From assembly GCA_021825365.1 (NCBI GenBank), contig JAKAHR010000018.1:1-64000 (forward strand): DNA of 64,000 nt, given 5' to 3'. The number at the start of each line of letters is the position of its first letter. Position 1 is the first letter of the stretch. The notes beneath the pieces are model-generated. The model saw only the letters and a list, made by a program, of their open reading frames with translations. It did no database searches and had not been told where the DNA came from. The position numbers and the translations under genes were made by a program. Below, in pieces: positions 28,788-39,100 of the stretch. This DNA is from Nitrospirota bacterium (GTDB taxonomy: Bacteria > Nitrospirota > Thermodesulfovibrionia > Thermodesulfovibrionales > UBA6898).

Positions 28788-31700
28788 CAGCCGACCGTCA
28801 CCGCTCCCCTGCCCGCGACGTCTTCGAGACTGTCGATCAGGATATTGTCGATGCACAGGTTGATGCCGGTAGCGATCAGCGTCCGGGTCTCGTTCATGCG
28901 GATATTCAGAAAGAGCTGGCAGTCCCCGGGATGCCGGGACACCAGGGCGTGTATGCGGTGCAGGCGTTCGCTGCAGGAGTCAGGATCAGCCAGGGAGATT
29001 TCGAGACGCCGGAAACCGTTTCTGCCGGCATCCTGCAGGCTCGTGACCTCCCGAGCCCGCACCCGCACCCCTTTTTCATCCCGGTCGATCGTCCCCTTCA
29101 CCAGCACCAGCGCGTCCTTGGCAAGGAGCGTGCCGACGCTCTTGTAGAGTTCGGAAAAGACGATGACCTCGGCGCTGCCTTCATCGTCTTCGAGGGTGAG
29201 ATACGCCATCATGTCGCCGGTGGATTTGACCGCCTTCCGCCGGATGATGCGCAGCACCCCGCCAATCGTCACCTCTTCCCTGTCGGCGGCCGATTCTATC
29301 TCCGATGTCTTCTTTGCCATGAACTTCCTGAGGGAAACGGCGTACCGTGTGAGAGGGTGGCCGGTTATGTAGAAGCCGAGCGCCTCCTTCTCGCACCGGA
29401 GGAGTTCCGCCTCCTCCCATTCGCTCTCTTCGGCGGGAGTCTTTTCAGCCGGGGCCTCGTCGCCGAAGAAGCTCTGCTGGCCGGTGTCGACAGGCCTTCC
29501 GCCGTTGAGGAGTTCGCTGATCATGTTCATGGCAACCGCCCTCTTGACGCCGATCGAGTCGAACGCCCCGGCCTTGACCAGGCTTTCCAGCACCTTCTTG
29601 TTCACCTTGCGCGTGTCGGCCCGCTCCATGAAGTCGGCGATCGACGTGAAGTTCCCGTCCGTGTCCCTCGCCTCGATGATCGACTCGATGGCAGCGCCGC
29701 CGACGCCCTTCACCGCCTCGAGGCCGAACCGGATCGAGTTGCCGATCACCTTGAACTCCCTTCCCGAAAGATTGATGTCAGGCGGGAGAATCGCGATGTT
29801 CATCTTCCTGCATTCGTTTATCGACTTGACGATCTTATCCGTGTCGTTCATGTCGGCGCTGAGGGTGGCTGCCATGAACTCCACCGGGAAGTGCGTCTTG
29901 AGATACGCGGTCTGGAAAGAAACGTAGGCATAGGCAGCCGAGTGCGACTTGTTGAACCCGTATTCGGCGAAGAGCTCCATGAGGTCGAATATCTTCACCG
30001 CCTTCTTCTCGGATATCCCGTTCTTGACGGCTCCCTGGACAAAGGACTCCTTCTGCTTTGCCATCGCCTCGGGGTTCTTCTTGCCCATCGCCTTCCTGAG
30101 GATGTCCGCCTGTCCCAGGGAGAAGCTCGCCAGCTTGTTGGCGATCCGCATCACCTGCTCCTGGTAGAGGATGACGCCGTACGTCTCGTCCAGGATCTCC
30201 TTGAGCTGGGGCAGGTCGTATTTCACCGCCACCTTCCCCTTCTTCCTCTTGATGAAGTCGTCGATCATGCCGCTGCCGATGGGGCCGGGACGATAAAGCG
30301 CGACAAGGGCGATGAGGTCTTCAAACCGGTTGGGCGTCATCTTCACGAGGATGTCCTTCATCCCCGAACTCTCGAGCTGGAAGATGCCGGTCGTCTGTCC
30401 TGAACTGAGGAGTTCGTAGGTCTTTTCGTCCTCAAGGGAGATGTCTTTGAGGAATATCTCCCTGCCGCCCTCCCGCAGGTGGTCGAGGGTCTTCTTGATC
30501 ACCGTAAGGGTCTTGAGTCCCAGGAAATCGAACTTCAGCAGGCCCATGCCCTCGACTGATCCCATATCGAACTGGGTCATGATGCTGTCGTCCGAGGGGT
30601 TCTTGAAGAGGGGGGTATACTCGGTGAGAGGGACTGGGGATATCACGACACCGGCCGCGTGGGTGGACGCATGCCGGTTAAGGCCTTCGAGCCGCGTGGC
30701 GATGTCGAGCAGCTCTTTGACCTGAGGGTTCGTGTCGTACAGCTCCTTCAGCTGCGGCTCCGCCCTGAGGGCGCCTTCGATCGTGATCTTAAGGGTATTG
30801 GGCACCAGCTTCGCGATGCGGTCGACCTCGGCGTAGGGGATGTCCATCGCCCTTCCGACGTCCCTGATCGCCGCCTTCGCAGCCATCGTGCCGAAGGTGA
30901 TGATCTGCGCAACACGGTCCTTGCCGTATTTCCCGGACACGTAGGTGATCACCTCTCCCCTGCGGTCCTGGCAAAAGTCGACGTCTATATCAGGCATGCT
31001 GATGCGTTCCGGGTTCAGGAACCGCTCGAAGAGGAGGTTGTATCTGAGGGGGTCTATCTCGGTGATGCCGACCGTATAGGAGACGAGGCTGCCCGCGGCC
31101 GAGCCCCTGCCCGGGCCCACCGGGATCCCCTGCTTCCGGGCATAGCTGATAAAGTCCCAGACGATGAGGAAGTAGGACGCATACCCCATCTTCCTGATCA
31201 CCTCGAGCTCGGTCTTCAGCCTGTCCCGGTATGTCTGCGGCGCGTCCTTGCCGACCTTCTCCTCGAGCCCGGCTGCTGCGAGCCTGCCGAGGAAGGTGTC
31301 GGGGTCCTCTCCTGTTTCGACCTGGTACTTCGGAAGAAGGAACTCCCCCAGTTTGAAATCGACATTGCACCGCTCCGCTATCTTCACGGTGTTCGCCACC
31401 GCATCCGGCATCTCCCTGAAGGATTGTTTCATCTCCTCCGGTGATTTGAAGTAGAACTCATCGGTGCTCATCCTCATCCGGTTCGTGTCCTTGAGGGTCT
31501 TGCCGGTCTGGATGCAGAGGAGCACCTCGTGCGCCTTTGCGTCCTCTTTTCTGAGGTAGTGGCAGTCATTTGTCGCCACCACGCCGATATGGAGGTCGCT
31601 CGCCAGCTCGATCAGCTTCCGGTTCGCCTGGGCCTGCTCCGGCATCCCGTTTTCCTGTATCTCGATGTAGAAATTGTCCGGCCCGAGGATATGCTTGAAC

Positions 31701-32194
31701 TGGAGCGCGCGTTCGCGCGCCCTGTCATCCATCCCCCGCATGAGACACCAGGCGATCTCACCCTTGAGGCAGGCGGAGAGGCCGATAAGCCCGCCGCTGT
31801 ATTGTTCGAGCAGGTCCATGTCGATCCGCGGTTTGTAGTAGAAGCCGTCGAGGTAGGCCTTGGTAACGAGCGTGACGAGGTTCCGGTAGCCGGCATTGTC
31901 CCGGGCCAGGAGGATAAGGTGGTAGGCGCGGTCCTCGCCCTCCGAGCCGCCCCGATCGGTATGCTTGCCGGGGGCAACATAGACCTCGCAGCCGATGATC
32001 GGCTTGATGCCCGCCTTCGAGACCTGCTTGTAGAACTCGACGGCCCCGAAGAGGTTGCCGTGGTCGGTCATCGCAAGGGCAGGCATCCTGAACTCTTTTG
32101 CCCTTTCGACCAGCTCCTTTATGCGAATGGCGCCGTCAAGAAGGCTGTATTCTGTATGGAGATGGAGAGAGACGAAATCCGCGTGTGAATGCAT
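28787..32194 (-). CDS. dnaE: DNA polymerase III subunit alpha
   Basis: 1135 residues, DnaE1 type. The replicative polymerase. The N-terminal PHP domain (about 8-200) has the [11 protein letters not shown] and MTDHGNLFG metal motifs. The palm carries PDIDVDF (catalytic acids, about 395) and the [10 protein letters not shown] motif. The finger, HhH and C-terminal OB-fold domains (OB about 975-1070, [21 protein letters not shown]) complete it. It has a good promoter whose -10 box is only 6 nt from the ATG, and no Shine-Dalgarno, so the transcript is probably leaderless. accA follows in a translational overlap. Confidence 0.97.
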   Translation of the reverse strand: MHSHADFVSLHLHTEYSLLDGAIRIKELVERAKEFRMPALAMTDHGNLFGAVEFYKQVSKAGIKPIIGCEVYVAPGKHTDRGGSEGEDRAYHLILLARDNAGYRNLVTLVTKAYLDGFYYKPRIDMDLLEQYSGGLIGLSACLKGEIAWCLMRGMDDRARERALQFKHILGPDNFYIEIQENGMPEQAQANRKLIELASDLHIGVVATNDCHYLRKEDAKAHEVLLCIQTGKTLKDTNRMRMSTDEFYFKSPEEMKQSFREMPDAVANTVKIAERCNVDFKLGEFLLPKYQVETGEDPDTFLGRLAAAGLEEKVGKDAPQTYRDRLKTELEVIRKMGYASYFLIVWDFISYARKQGIPVGPGRGSAAGSLVSYTVGITEIDPLRYNLLFERFLNPERISMPDIDVDFCQDRRGEVITYVSGKYGKDRVAQIITFGTMAAKAAIRDVGRAMDIPYAEVDRIAKLVPNTLKITIEGALRAEPQLKELYDTNPQVKELLDIATRLEGLNRHASTHAAGVVISPVPLTEYTPLFKNPSDDSIMTQFDMGSVEGMGLLKFDFLGLKTLTVIKKTLDHLREGGREIFLKDISLEDEKTYELLSSGQTTGIFQLESSGMKDILVKMTPNRFEDLIALVALYRPGPIGSGMIDDFIKRKKGKVAVKYDLPQLKEILDETYGVILYQEQVMRIANKLASFSLGQADILRKAMGKKNPEAMAKQKESFVQGAVKNGISEKKAVKIFDLMELFAEYGFNKSHSAAYAYVSFQTAYLKTHFPVEFMAATLSADMNDTDKIVKSINECRKMNIAILPPDINLSGREFKVIGNSIRFGLEAVKGVGGAAIESIIEARDTDGNFTSIADFMERADTRKVNKKVLESLVKAGAFDSIGVKRAVAMNMISELLNGGRPVDTGQQSFFGDEAPAEKTPAEESEWEEAELLRCEKEALGFYITGHPLTRYAVSLRKFMAKKTSEIESAADREEVTIGGVLRIIRRKAVKSTGDMMAYLTLEDDEGSAEVIVFSELYKSVGTLLAKDALVLVKGTIDRDEKGVRVRAREVTSLQDAGRNGFRRLEISLADPDSCSERLHRIHALVSRHPGDCQLFLNIRMNETRTLIATGINLCIDNILIDSLEDVAGRGAVTVG

Positions 32195-32200
32195 ATAGAA

Positions 32201-32230
32201 ATATTACCTTTCCGTGGAGATGCAAGTCAA
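32201..32230 (-). promoter_or_regulatory. Promoter of dnaE-accA, probably leaderless
   Basis: On the minus strand: TTGACT (32225-32230), 18-bp spacer, TAATAT (32201-32206), then TTCTAT and the dnaE ATG. The expected transcription start is the A of the ATG or one base earlier. Confidence 0.65.
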
Positions 32231-32328
32231 CGAGGACTGGTATCCTTATTACACGCTCAGGATGACATCAATTAGACCCTGTCTCTACACAAATTCGTGA
32301 CAAGGGGGAGGGTGCCGGTCCGAAGATG

Positions 32329-33255
32329 TCAGCGGACGCTGACGTTGTAGGTCTGGGTGGCGATGCCGCCTTTGCCGTCCGTTACCGCGATGGAGAAAGA
32401 TACCTTCCCCAGATAATCAGCCGGCACGTCCCAGGACACCTCGCCGGTGGAGGCGTTGATCGTCATGCCCTCGGGGCCTGCCTTGAGGCTGTAGGTGAGT
32501 TTGTCGTCATCAGGGTCAGTCGCCCTGATAGTCTGGCTGAAGACCCTGCCGTCAAAAGAATGTCTCTCGTCGTCTGCTATCATGGGAGGCATATTGGCTA
32601 TCTCACGTCTGAGGATAGCGGTCTCGCCTTTGCCGTTATTGTCGATCGGGGTTATCTTGAGGGAAATCCTGTCACCCCTCCTTATCGGCCCCTCGATCGT
32701 CCGCGTCTTGCCTGCAGGCTGGCCGTTCTTTGTCCATTCGTAGAGTATCTCGACGCTGTCGCCGTCAGGATCAGACGCCTCCGCCTCGACATACAGCGTA
32801 TCGCCCGGCTTGAAGACCTCGGGCATCAGCTTGATCCGCGTCAATTGAGGGGGCGTATTGCCTATCTGGACCGTGTTCGAAAAGATATCCAGCCCCTGCA
32901 CCGTCGTCTTCGCCTGCACCGAATCCCCCTGTCTCGTCTCAGCTGTCTTGAAGACGGTTCCGGTTGCCGCAGGCCTGCCGTTGACCAGCCAATCGATGGT
33001 CACCCTGGTTGAGTTAAACCCTTTGGGAAGGACCGTCATGGAAGAGCTCCGGTCGGGGGACAGAGGAACGATTTGCATGGAGTAAGGAGATGGGATATCA
33101 GCCGCAGGTGTCTGCCCAGGGGTTGCAGCCTGCCCGGATGTCCCGCCTTTTCCCTGCCCAACGGCAGCGGACTTGTCATCCACCGTCCGGGAGGAACAGG
33201 CAGTCAGGATAAGTATCAGAACAAGGGCGAGGGAAGGCTTCAGGTCAATACTCAT
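32329..33255 (-). CDS. Lipoprotein with Ig-like repeats, last gene of pilus operon
   Basis: 308 residues from the ATG at 33255. A lipobox LTAC is at about residue 20, followed by a Gly/Gln/Pro-rich linker and two to three Ig-like or cadherin-like beta-sandwich domains (about 75-308). The last one matches the putative-Ig (He_PIG) style: LTYSLKAGPEGMTINASTGEVSW. It starts 11 nt inside the end of the PilX-like gene, so it belongs to the pilus operon. Role is possibly an outer-membrane-anchored pilus accessory or adhesin; this is an inference from context. Confidence 0.75.
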   Translation of the reverse strand: MSIDLKPSLALVLILILTACSSRTVDDKSAAVGQGKGGTSGQAATPGQTPAADIPSPYSMQIVPLSPDRSSSMTVLPKGFNSTRVTIDWLVNGRPAATGTVFKTAETRQGDSVQAKTTVQGLDIFSNTVQIGNTPPQLTRIKLMPEVFKPGDTLYVEAEASDPDGDSVEILYEWTKNGQPAGKTRTIEGPIRRGDRISLKITPIDNNGKGETAILRREIANMPPMIADDERHSFDGRVFSQTIRATDPDDDKLTYSLKAGPEGMTINASTGEVSWDVPADYLGKVSFSIAVTDGKGGIATQTYNVSVR

Positions 33256-33907
33256 AGAGGATCGAATACTTCGCCCTTTCCCTGGTATCCGTATTCTCCG
33301 ACTGCACCTCGATGGCATAGAGATACGGCTGGTTCACCGCCGTCACCTCACCGGTATTGTTGACAACCCCTGACTTTGTCAGGCCCATATCGCTGCCCGT
33401 GTTTCCCTCCACCGTGTCAACGACCTTGATATACACATTATAATTATTCCCTATCCCGAGTCCGAAGGTAAGCTTCATATCGTACGTCGTGTTATTGGCA
33501 GTATCTATTTGTGTGGTGGTATTGCAGTTGGTCCATGTGGCAGTCGCCGTATTGAGCTTCGCCTCCATGCCGAAATAATCCACCGCGCTGCCACGGGGTC
33601 TGCCTTTGCATGTGCCGAAGGTGCCGAGCTCGTAGCCGACGACCGGGACGACCGACCCGCTCGGGACCAGGGTATTGATCCAGTTGGTCATGTCAGCCGT
33701 GCCGCCGCGCGTGCCGATGATCTGGTAGAAGATGTCAGACCCGCCTTTTGCAGCCTCCAGGGTGGATTTATATCTCTTTTCGATGCCGGACATCTGGGTC
33801 GCGGCGGTAAGCATATAGACCAGGGCCGCCATGATAGACAGCATTATTGCCGACAGTATCAGGACCATCACCAGCGCAACGCCCTTTTCATTATTCAGAC
33901 GTTTCAT
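33245..33907 (-). CDS. PilX-like minor pilin assembly protein
   Basis: 220 residues. The N-terminus has a short basic leader ending in KG, followed by a hydrophobic helix (about 9-37, VALVMVLILSAIMLSIMAAL), as in PilX N-domain proteins. The canonical Glu at position +5 of the mature chain is absent, which is usual for PilX/GspK-type members. The rest is a beta-rich, Asn/Thr-rich head. It lies 34 bp after the pilW-like gene and is expected to be part of the minor pilin priming complex. Confidence 0.8.
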   Translation of the reverse strand: MKRLNNEKGVALVMVLILSAIMLSIMAALVYMLTAATQMSGIEKRYKSTLEAAKGGSDIFYQIIGTRGGTADMTNWINTLVPSGSVVPVVGYELGTFGTCKGRPRGSAVDYFGMEAKLNTATATWTNCNTTTQIDTANNTTYDMKLTFGLGIGNNYNVYIKVVDTVEGNTGSDMGLTKSGVVNNTGEVTAVNQPYLYAIEVQSENTDTRERAKYSILYEY

Positions 33908-33941
33908 ATCAGCCTCCCATCTCCGCGTACCATCTTCCCCA

Positions 33942-35189
33942 TCACAGGTTGCCCGGCTTTATGATCAGTGTATAAAGTTTCCAGTGGTAGTATTTATACT
34001 CCGGGGTGCCGACCACAAGTGAGAGATCCACGAAGTTCAGTGTCCTGGAATTCGCTCCAAAGACCTCGAAGGTCCTCTCGGCCACCTTGGTCGTGACCCC
34101 GCCCGAGTAATCATATTTCACGTCCTTCTGGCCTTCCTGAGCAACAACATAGACATGCACCTCCCGCAGCCTGTCCCGTATATTCTCCGCTGTCAGGTTG
34201 CTTATGTCACCGCATACTGGCAACCCACCGGCGTCGCAGTCTGTAGCGCCTGTCGTGTCAGACAGGACATAATAGACCTGAAAGTCAGCGACACAGTCGA
34301 GGATCGGATATTCCGTATGCTTCCCGTCGCTCTGGTTCAGAACAGACTTATAGAGGATGCCCAACTTCGGGGCGCACCTGGCGGGCATGCCCGAAGCGGG
34401 CCTTTTGACGTAGTAATCCACCCGGTTGAAGGGCATCCTTGGGAGAGTGTCGCTGACACCGTACATAATATATGACGTCAGGCTGTTTGCAGGGGGCGCA
34501 ACGGCGATCGTACTGCCGAAGGTGGTGTAGAAGGCGGTCCCCGCGTTCCACTTGAGCGATTTCTTGAGAGTCCCGTCTATGGGCTGCATGACGGTGATAA
34601 ACTCGCCGTTCCTGAAGGCGTCGCTGCCTGTCCCCCAACTCTTCATGGTAGTCGTGCCCCAGGAATCGGTGATATAGCTCCATTTCTGCCCGGTATCGGT
34701 CATCCCCACCGCCGTCGCCTTGATCGCCAGCACATCGGCAACGGAATTAGCGATTTTTTGATTTGTAAACCCTGCCCCTGAATCGGAATTGTGAATTCCC
34801 GGATTATTAAGGCTCCGAAATGCGCCGGGGGGATTGCTATGCTCGTTGCCGGGAACGGATCCAAGATCAGTGCCCCGGGCAGGATTATCCGGCGGGCCGT
34901 CGTTGAGATCGCGGTCTGTCCAGAAGGTCTGGCCGCTTTCCGCCACCGCCTCCTGATAGGGAGCGCCGTTGAGGGCATAAGGCAGGCCGAAGCCCGCATG
35001 GTCAAGGTCCCGCCTCAGCATTTCGAGACCCACGAGTCCTTCAGTATAGGTTTCACTGATCTTGCCCTGCTGCTTGAAATTCGTCAGCAAAGTCGTAAAT
35101 ACCTGAGACGACGCCGCTATCACGATCACGAAGATCACCAGCGTGACCAGCAATTCGGTAAGACTGAAGCCCTTTTCGTTGCTGATCAT
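33942..35189 (-). CDS. PilW-like minor prepilin
   Basis: 415 residues from the ATG at 35189, which overlaps the stop of the previous gene as ATGA. The prepilin leader ISNEKG is followed by the cleavage site G-F and the hydrophobic helix FSLTELLVTLVIFVIVIAA with Glu at +5. The large head domain (about 60-415) is beta-rich and contains Cys pairs (CDAGGLPVCGD, about 320). PilW proteins cap or prime type IV pili with PilV, PilX and PilY1. Confidence 0.88.
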   Translation of the reverse strand: MISNEKGFSLTELLVTLVIFVIVIAASSQVFTTLLTNFKQQGKISETYTEGLVGLEMLRRDLDHAGFGLPYALNGAPYQEAVAESGQTFWTDRDLNDGPPDNPARGTDLGSVPGNEHSNPPGAFRSLNNPGIHNSDSGAGFTNQKIANSVADVLAIKATAVGMTDTGQKWSYITDSWGTTTMKSWGTGSDAFRNGEFITVMQPIDGTLKKSLKWNAGTAFYTTFGSTIAVAPPANSLTSYIMYGVSDTLPRMPFNRVDYYVKRPASGMPARCAPKLGILYKSVLNQSDGKHTEYPILDCVADFQVYYVLSDTTGATDCDAGGLPVCGDISNLTAENIRDRLREVHVYVVAQEGQKDVKYDYSGGVTTKVAERTFEVFGANSRTLNFVDLSLVVGTPEYKYYHWKLYTLIIKPGNL

Positions 35190-35650
35190 TTCATCCCCAC
35201 AATGGTAGTCATGGCATGTGAAAAGTCCTGACCCCGGTAGCTCCACCCCACATTGATCGTCACCTGCTTGTTCTGTGAGCCGAGGTTAATGACGTCCCTG
35301 TTCGTGCAGAAACTGACCGTTGACCAGTTTCTAAGGCTCTTCCGCAGCAGCACCCCGCCCCTGGGGCCGAAGGTAGTCCAGAAGGAGGCAGGACAGGCAG
35401 CGGCGGTCAGTGTCGAATCCGCCAGCGCGTCCGGCTGCAAGGTATCTGCGAGCGCGGTGAAGGTGAGGTTCCTCGCCTCGCTCATCCGGCCGTCGGCGAC
35501 ACTCACCGCCTCGTCCCTGAGCACGTTCTTCATGTTCGCCTCGATGCTCATAAGGGCGGTCTGCATGAGCGCCAGCGACACGAACAGCAGGATCACCACC
35601 GCGATCATCAGTTCTACCAGCGATACACCCTTTTGGTTACTTAACGCCAC
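35186..35650 (-). CDS. PilV-like minor prepilin
   Basis: 154 residues if started at the GTG at 35650, which has GGAG 6 nt upstream and gives the short leader ALSNQKG. An ATG 12 codons further upstream (35686) is also open but makes an unusual long leader. After the G-V cleavage site comes SLVELMIAVVILLFVSLALMQ with Glu +5. It overlaps the gspH-like gene by 14 nt and the pilW-like gene by 4 nt. Confidence 0.82.
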   Translation of the reverse strand: MALSNQKGVSLVELMIAVVILLFVSLALMQTALMSIEANMKNVLRDEAVSVADGRMSEARNLTFTALADTLQPDALADSTLTAAACPASFWTTFGPRGGVLLRKSLRNWSTVSFCTNRDVINLGSQNKQVTINVGWSYRGQDFSHAMTTIVGMK

Positions 35651-36119
35651 AACTGCTCCATCCTGTATTGGATTTCCCAAGCCCAATTCGGGTCTGGTCT
35701 ATGACGATGCAGTCATAGTCCGATCCGGCCCCCCTGTCGGTAAACCACAAGGTGCTCTGGGGCGACGCGATACCGCGGACGCTGAATTGGACGATACTCG
35801 ACCATGAGACCGGATACCCCAGATACGTTGCATTGGTCGACCAGACAGGTGCGAATGACGTTGCCGAGTCATCCGTGGCAGAGAGTAGTTGATAGCCGTT
35901 TCCGGAAAAGACCACCCTCTGCACCCTGTACCACTGCAGACTGCGAATCCGCGCGTTGACAAGATCCGCGTGCACGCCCTTCACCTGGTTTTCGACGTTG
36001 TATCTGCGCTGCCAGCCTGCGTACTGAAACCCCAGGGCCACGATCAGGATCCCGATGATTGAGATGGTGATTATCAGTTCCACCAGGGTGAAGCCCCTCT
36101 CTGTTTCAATATTCTTCAT
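35637..36119 (-). CDS. GspH/FimT-type pseudopilin
   Basis: 160 residues. Leader KNIETERG, cleavage before Phe, then FTLVELIITISIIGILIVALG with Glu +5. The C-terminal beta-rich domain (about 50-160) ends in a SSCGVK tail. GspH/FimT proteins are minor pilins that help start assembly. It is the second gene of the operon, 24 bp after the pilY1-like gene. Confidence 0.88.
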   Translation of the reverse strand: MKNIETERGFTLVELIITISIIGILIVALGFQYAGWQRRYNVENQVKGVHADLVNARIRSLQWYRVQRVVFSGNGYQLLSATDDSATSFAPVWSTNATYLGYPVSWSSIVQFSVRGIASPQSTLWFTDRGAGSDYDCIVIDQTRIGLGKSNTGWSSCGVK

Positions 36120-36143
36120 ACCGTTAACAGGGATATTATCCTC

Positions 36144-39100
36144 TTAACGCTCCTTCATATGCAAGACCCTTTTCACAGGTGGAGGCGCCAGGATGAGTGA
36201 CAGGCCCTGGGCGGTCGGAGGCACGCCCTCGATGTCGGTCGTCTTCCTGCTGCCTTTTTGTAAAAAAGCGGCCGAAAGGTCTATCTGCTCGATGCTGCCT
36301 GTAGAGACCTGTATCAGGGCCTTGCCCTTCAGCAAGGCGCCGGGGGCTGCGCCGGTATCGTACTTGACCGCCCAGAGGGCGGTCTTGCCGCCTGTTGTGC
36401 AGGAGCTCTGGTATGGTTTATTCGTTGTGAAAAAGACCACCCCCTGGCTCGTGGAAAGCGGGTCAGTCACCACGCGTTCCGCATTATAGGTGGTGTCCGA
36501 GGCGTCGAGGCTGATCTTCCAGCCGCAATACGCGCTGTCATTGTTTATGTCTCCGGTATAGCCGGCAGCAACGGTAGTGTTGACGTTGAAGAAGCAGAGA
36601 TCTGCCAATCCGCCGGCAATGGACAAATCATTGCTTGCGACAGAGTCCGTGCATACGGCCTTGAACGTGCCATCAGAAAAGCAGGGCTCCTTGAGACCGA
36701 AGATATGCCGCTGCCCGTTTGCATCATCGCTTGCATTGCTCAGCTTGAAGAAATACCTGCCCGTGCCGGAATACAACCAGAGCTTCCCTGTGGTCTTGCT
36801 CTGCAGCCGGACGACGGACGAGGTCACCGGACCGATGCCGTCGATCACCTTGCTCGCGACCCAATTATCGGGGTTCAGGGCCGTTGTCCCGGCTGCTGAG
36901 ATGTTACTGCCGTTAAGCCAGGTGGCACGCGTCATCAGGCGCAGGATACCTCCGTCTGTCCATGTATACGGCGATACAGCCGTACCACTGCCCGTCCTCT
37001 TCGTATAGCCCACATACAGAACGTCGTCCTGGTAGTCGAGGTTATCGTCATGCGCGCCATTCAACAGGGAGCCGGCAAAGGCATTCGTGATGCCAAGGTC
37101 AGTTCCGGCATCGATCGTCCTGATAAGGCCGCCTGTCTTCAGGTCAAGGATGAAGAGCCTGAGGCCCTGGTCGGACCTTCCCAGGAATTGGTGTTCGCTC
37201 GTCTCGACAGGGCCGGTGGGGCCCGAGCCCAGGACAACAAACCATCTCCCATTAGTGTCTGCCGCGGAGTCAGGTGCACTCCCGGTTCCGTCGGCATGCC
37301 GGCCGCTTATCCTAATCACCGCCGGCCCTGTCGTGGTGTATCCGAGTTGCGGACTGCTAAACTCCCACAGGAACTTCGGCACATAGGGATCCGTGACATC
37401 GAGGGCAAAATACGAGGAATACCCCACACTGCTGCCGCCCACATCAACAGGCGTATTCACGCAGTCTTTTGCCCCATCGCCGCTGACGTCGGAGCACACC
37501 GTGGTCGTGCCCCTGCATGCGCCCCCGAACCTCATGCCGCCGATCAGGATAGTCCTCCAGCTCTTCGCGCTCTTCTTGCATTTCCAATAGTCGAAGGTGG
37601 TATCGGGATTCTTAGCGTCTGTGCAATCAAGCAGCTGGCTGGCGGCGGCGCCGTCTATGTTGATGCTGGCGTCGAATACAAACGATGTCAGATCAACGCC
37701 GTAAAGATGGCAATAGTCATTTTCCTTCAGATACTTCAGATAGGGCAGCACGTTCTTCGGGATAAAGGCCCAGAGTTCCCTGCCCAGCGCGTCGAGCATG
37801 CAGGTGCCCCCGGTGGGGCAGTCGCTGTCAAGGGAGCAGGTCGTGCCTGTCGCATTCGAGCAATAGTAGGCAGAGGCAAAAACGCATGTCCCGCCGGGGC
37901 CGGAACAATCGGTATCCACGGTACATGCGTAATTGGGATCACTTGAGCAGTACTTGAGCGTCGCCTTCCGGGTGTCGGTCCTTGTCTTGCTCGGCCACTC
38001 CAACCCAAGCCGCCCCAGCCTGAAGGCATGGAGCATGCCGTCGTTCGAGCCGACAAAGACGGTACCCCTGTTCCTGTACCGTCCGGTTGCAGTGGCAGCA
38101 AGAATCGAACCCGTATCTTTTACAAAATTTGTGTATGTGTAATCGCCGTATACCTTGTCATACTGGTTCAAGGGGACCCATGAAAGGATTCTCGGCGTGG
38201 AGTCGATGATGTCGCCGAGCTTCCAGACGCCGCTCCCCGATGTGTCACTAAGATCGACGGTCCGCGACCGGTAGTTCTCGACCACCGATCCCAATGAGCC
38301 CGTGTATGTGTATGAAGCCTGGTCCTCACCACGCACCCAATTAACAATATTCGTTGCAAGCTGGTTGTTTTCAGTCGTCTGCGTCGTGGCAACAGCATGC
38401 GCAGATGCATCGGTATTCAGAAACGGCCGCAACGAGGTCACATTATTCACACCCGTGGCATATGCCGAAAACTTATTCACATCAGCTGTAAGCGCCTGGG
38501 ATGTATCAAGGGGTGTATAGAGCGCCCTGTCTTTTGCAGCCCGTGCCCAGAGCATCTTGCCCGCTTCCCAGATGTTTCCCAGTGATTCGAAATCAATCGA
38601 ATCGATCAGGGTCCCCTGTTTGCCGTCACCTGCGGAGTCGTAGTATCTCTTCGCCCCTGCCTGCATCCTGTCAGGGTCATAGTAGAATTGAAGGATGTAA
38701 TCCCTGTTGTCTATACCTCCACCGGACGGGGCGTAAAGGTTGAGAATATAGTCTTTCCCGCTGCCGTCCGCATTCTGCCCCTCTTCCCTGATATTGCTGG
38801 ACGAGAAGAAGGGATCAACGTAATACCAGAAATTCTGCAGGCCGCCTACCCAATCCGCTGCATTCCTGTAAAACCCCCTCCGCGGATAGTAGATCGCCTG
38901 CGCCAGGTTGGCTCCGCTGCCCTCGCCGGAGGCAAGCACCGATGCGGCAGTTCCTGATGTCACGCGTTCGAGCATGGATAAAATCGCGTTCAAAAGGTTG
39001 GTCCTCATATTGAGCGCGTCATCGGCGATGTAATACGTATCAGGCACCCCATTGGCGTCCTTGTCCCAATCTGCAGATGATGCGGGCAAAACAGTGCAGT

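Noticed and set aside
28931..30403. 490-codon open frame on the plus strand
   Set aside because: Antisense shadow of dnaE with no family features.
32195..32328. Search for a small gene or RNA between dnaE and the Ig-like lipoprotein
   Set aside because: Only the dnaE promoter is supported; the rest shows no open frame, hairpin or terminator.
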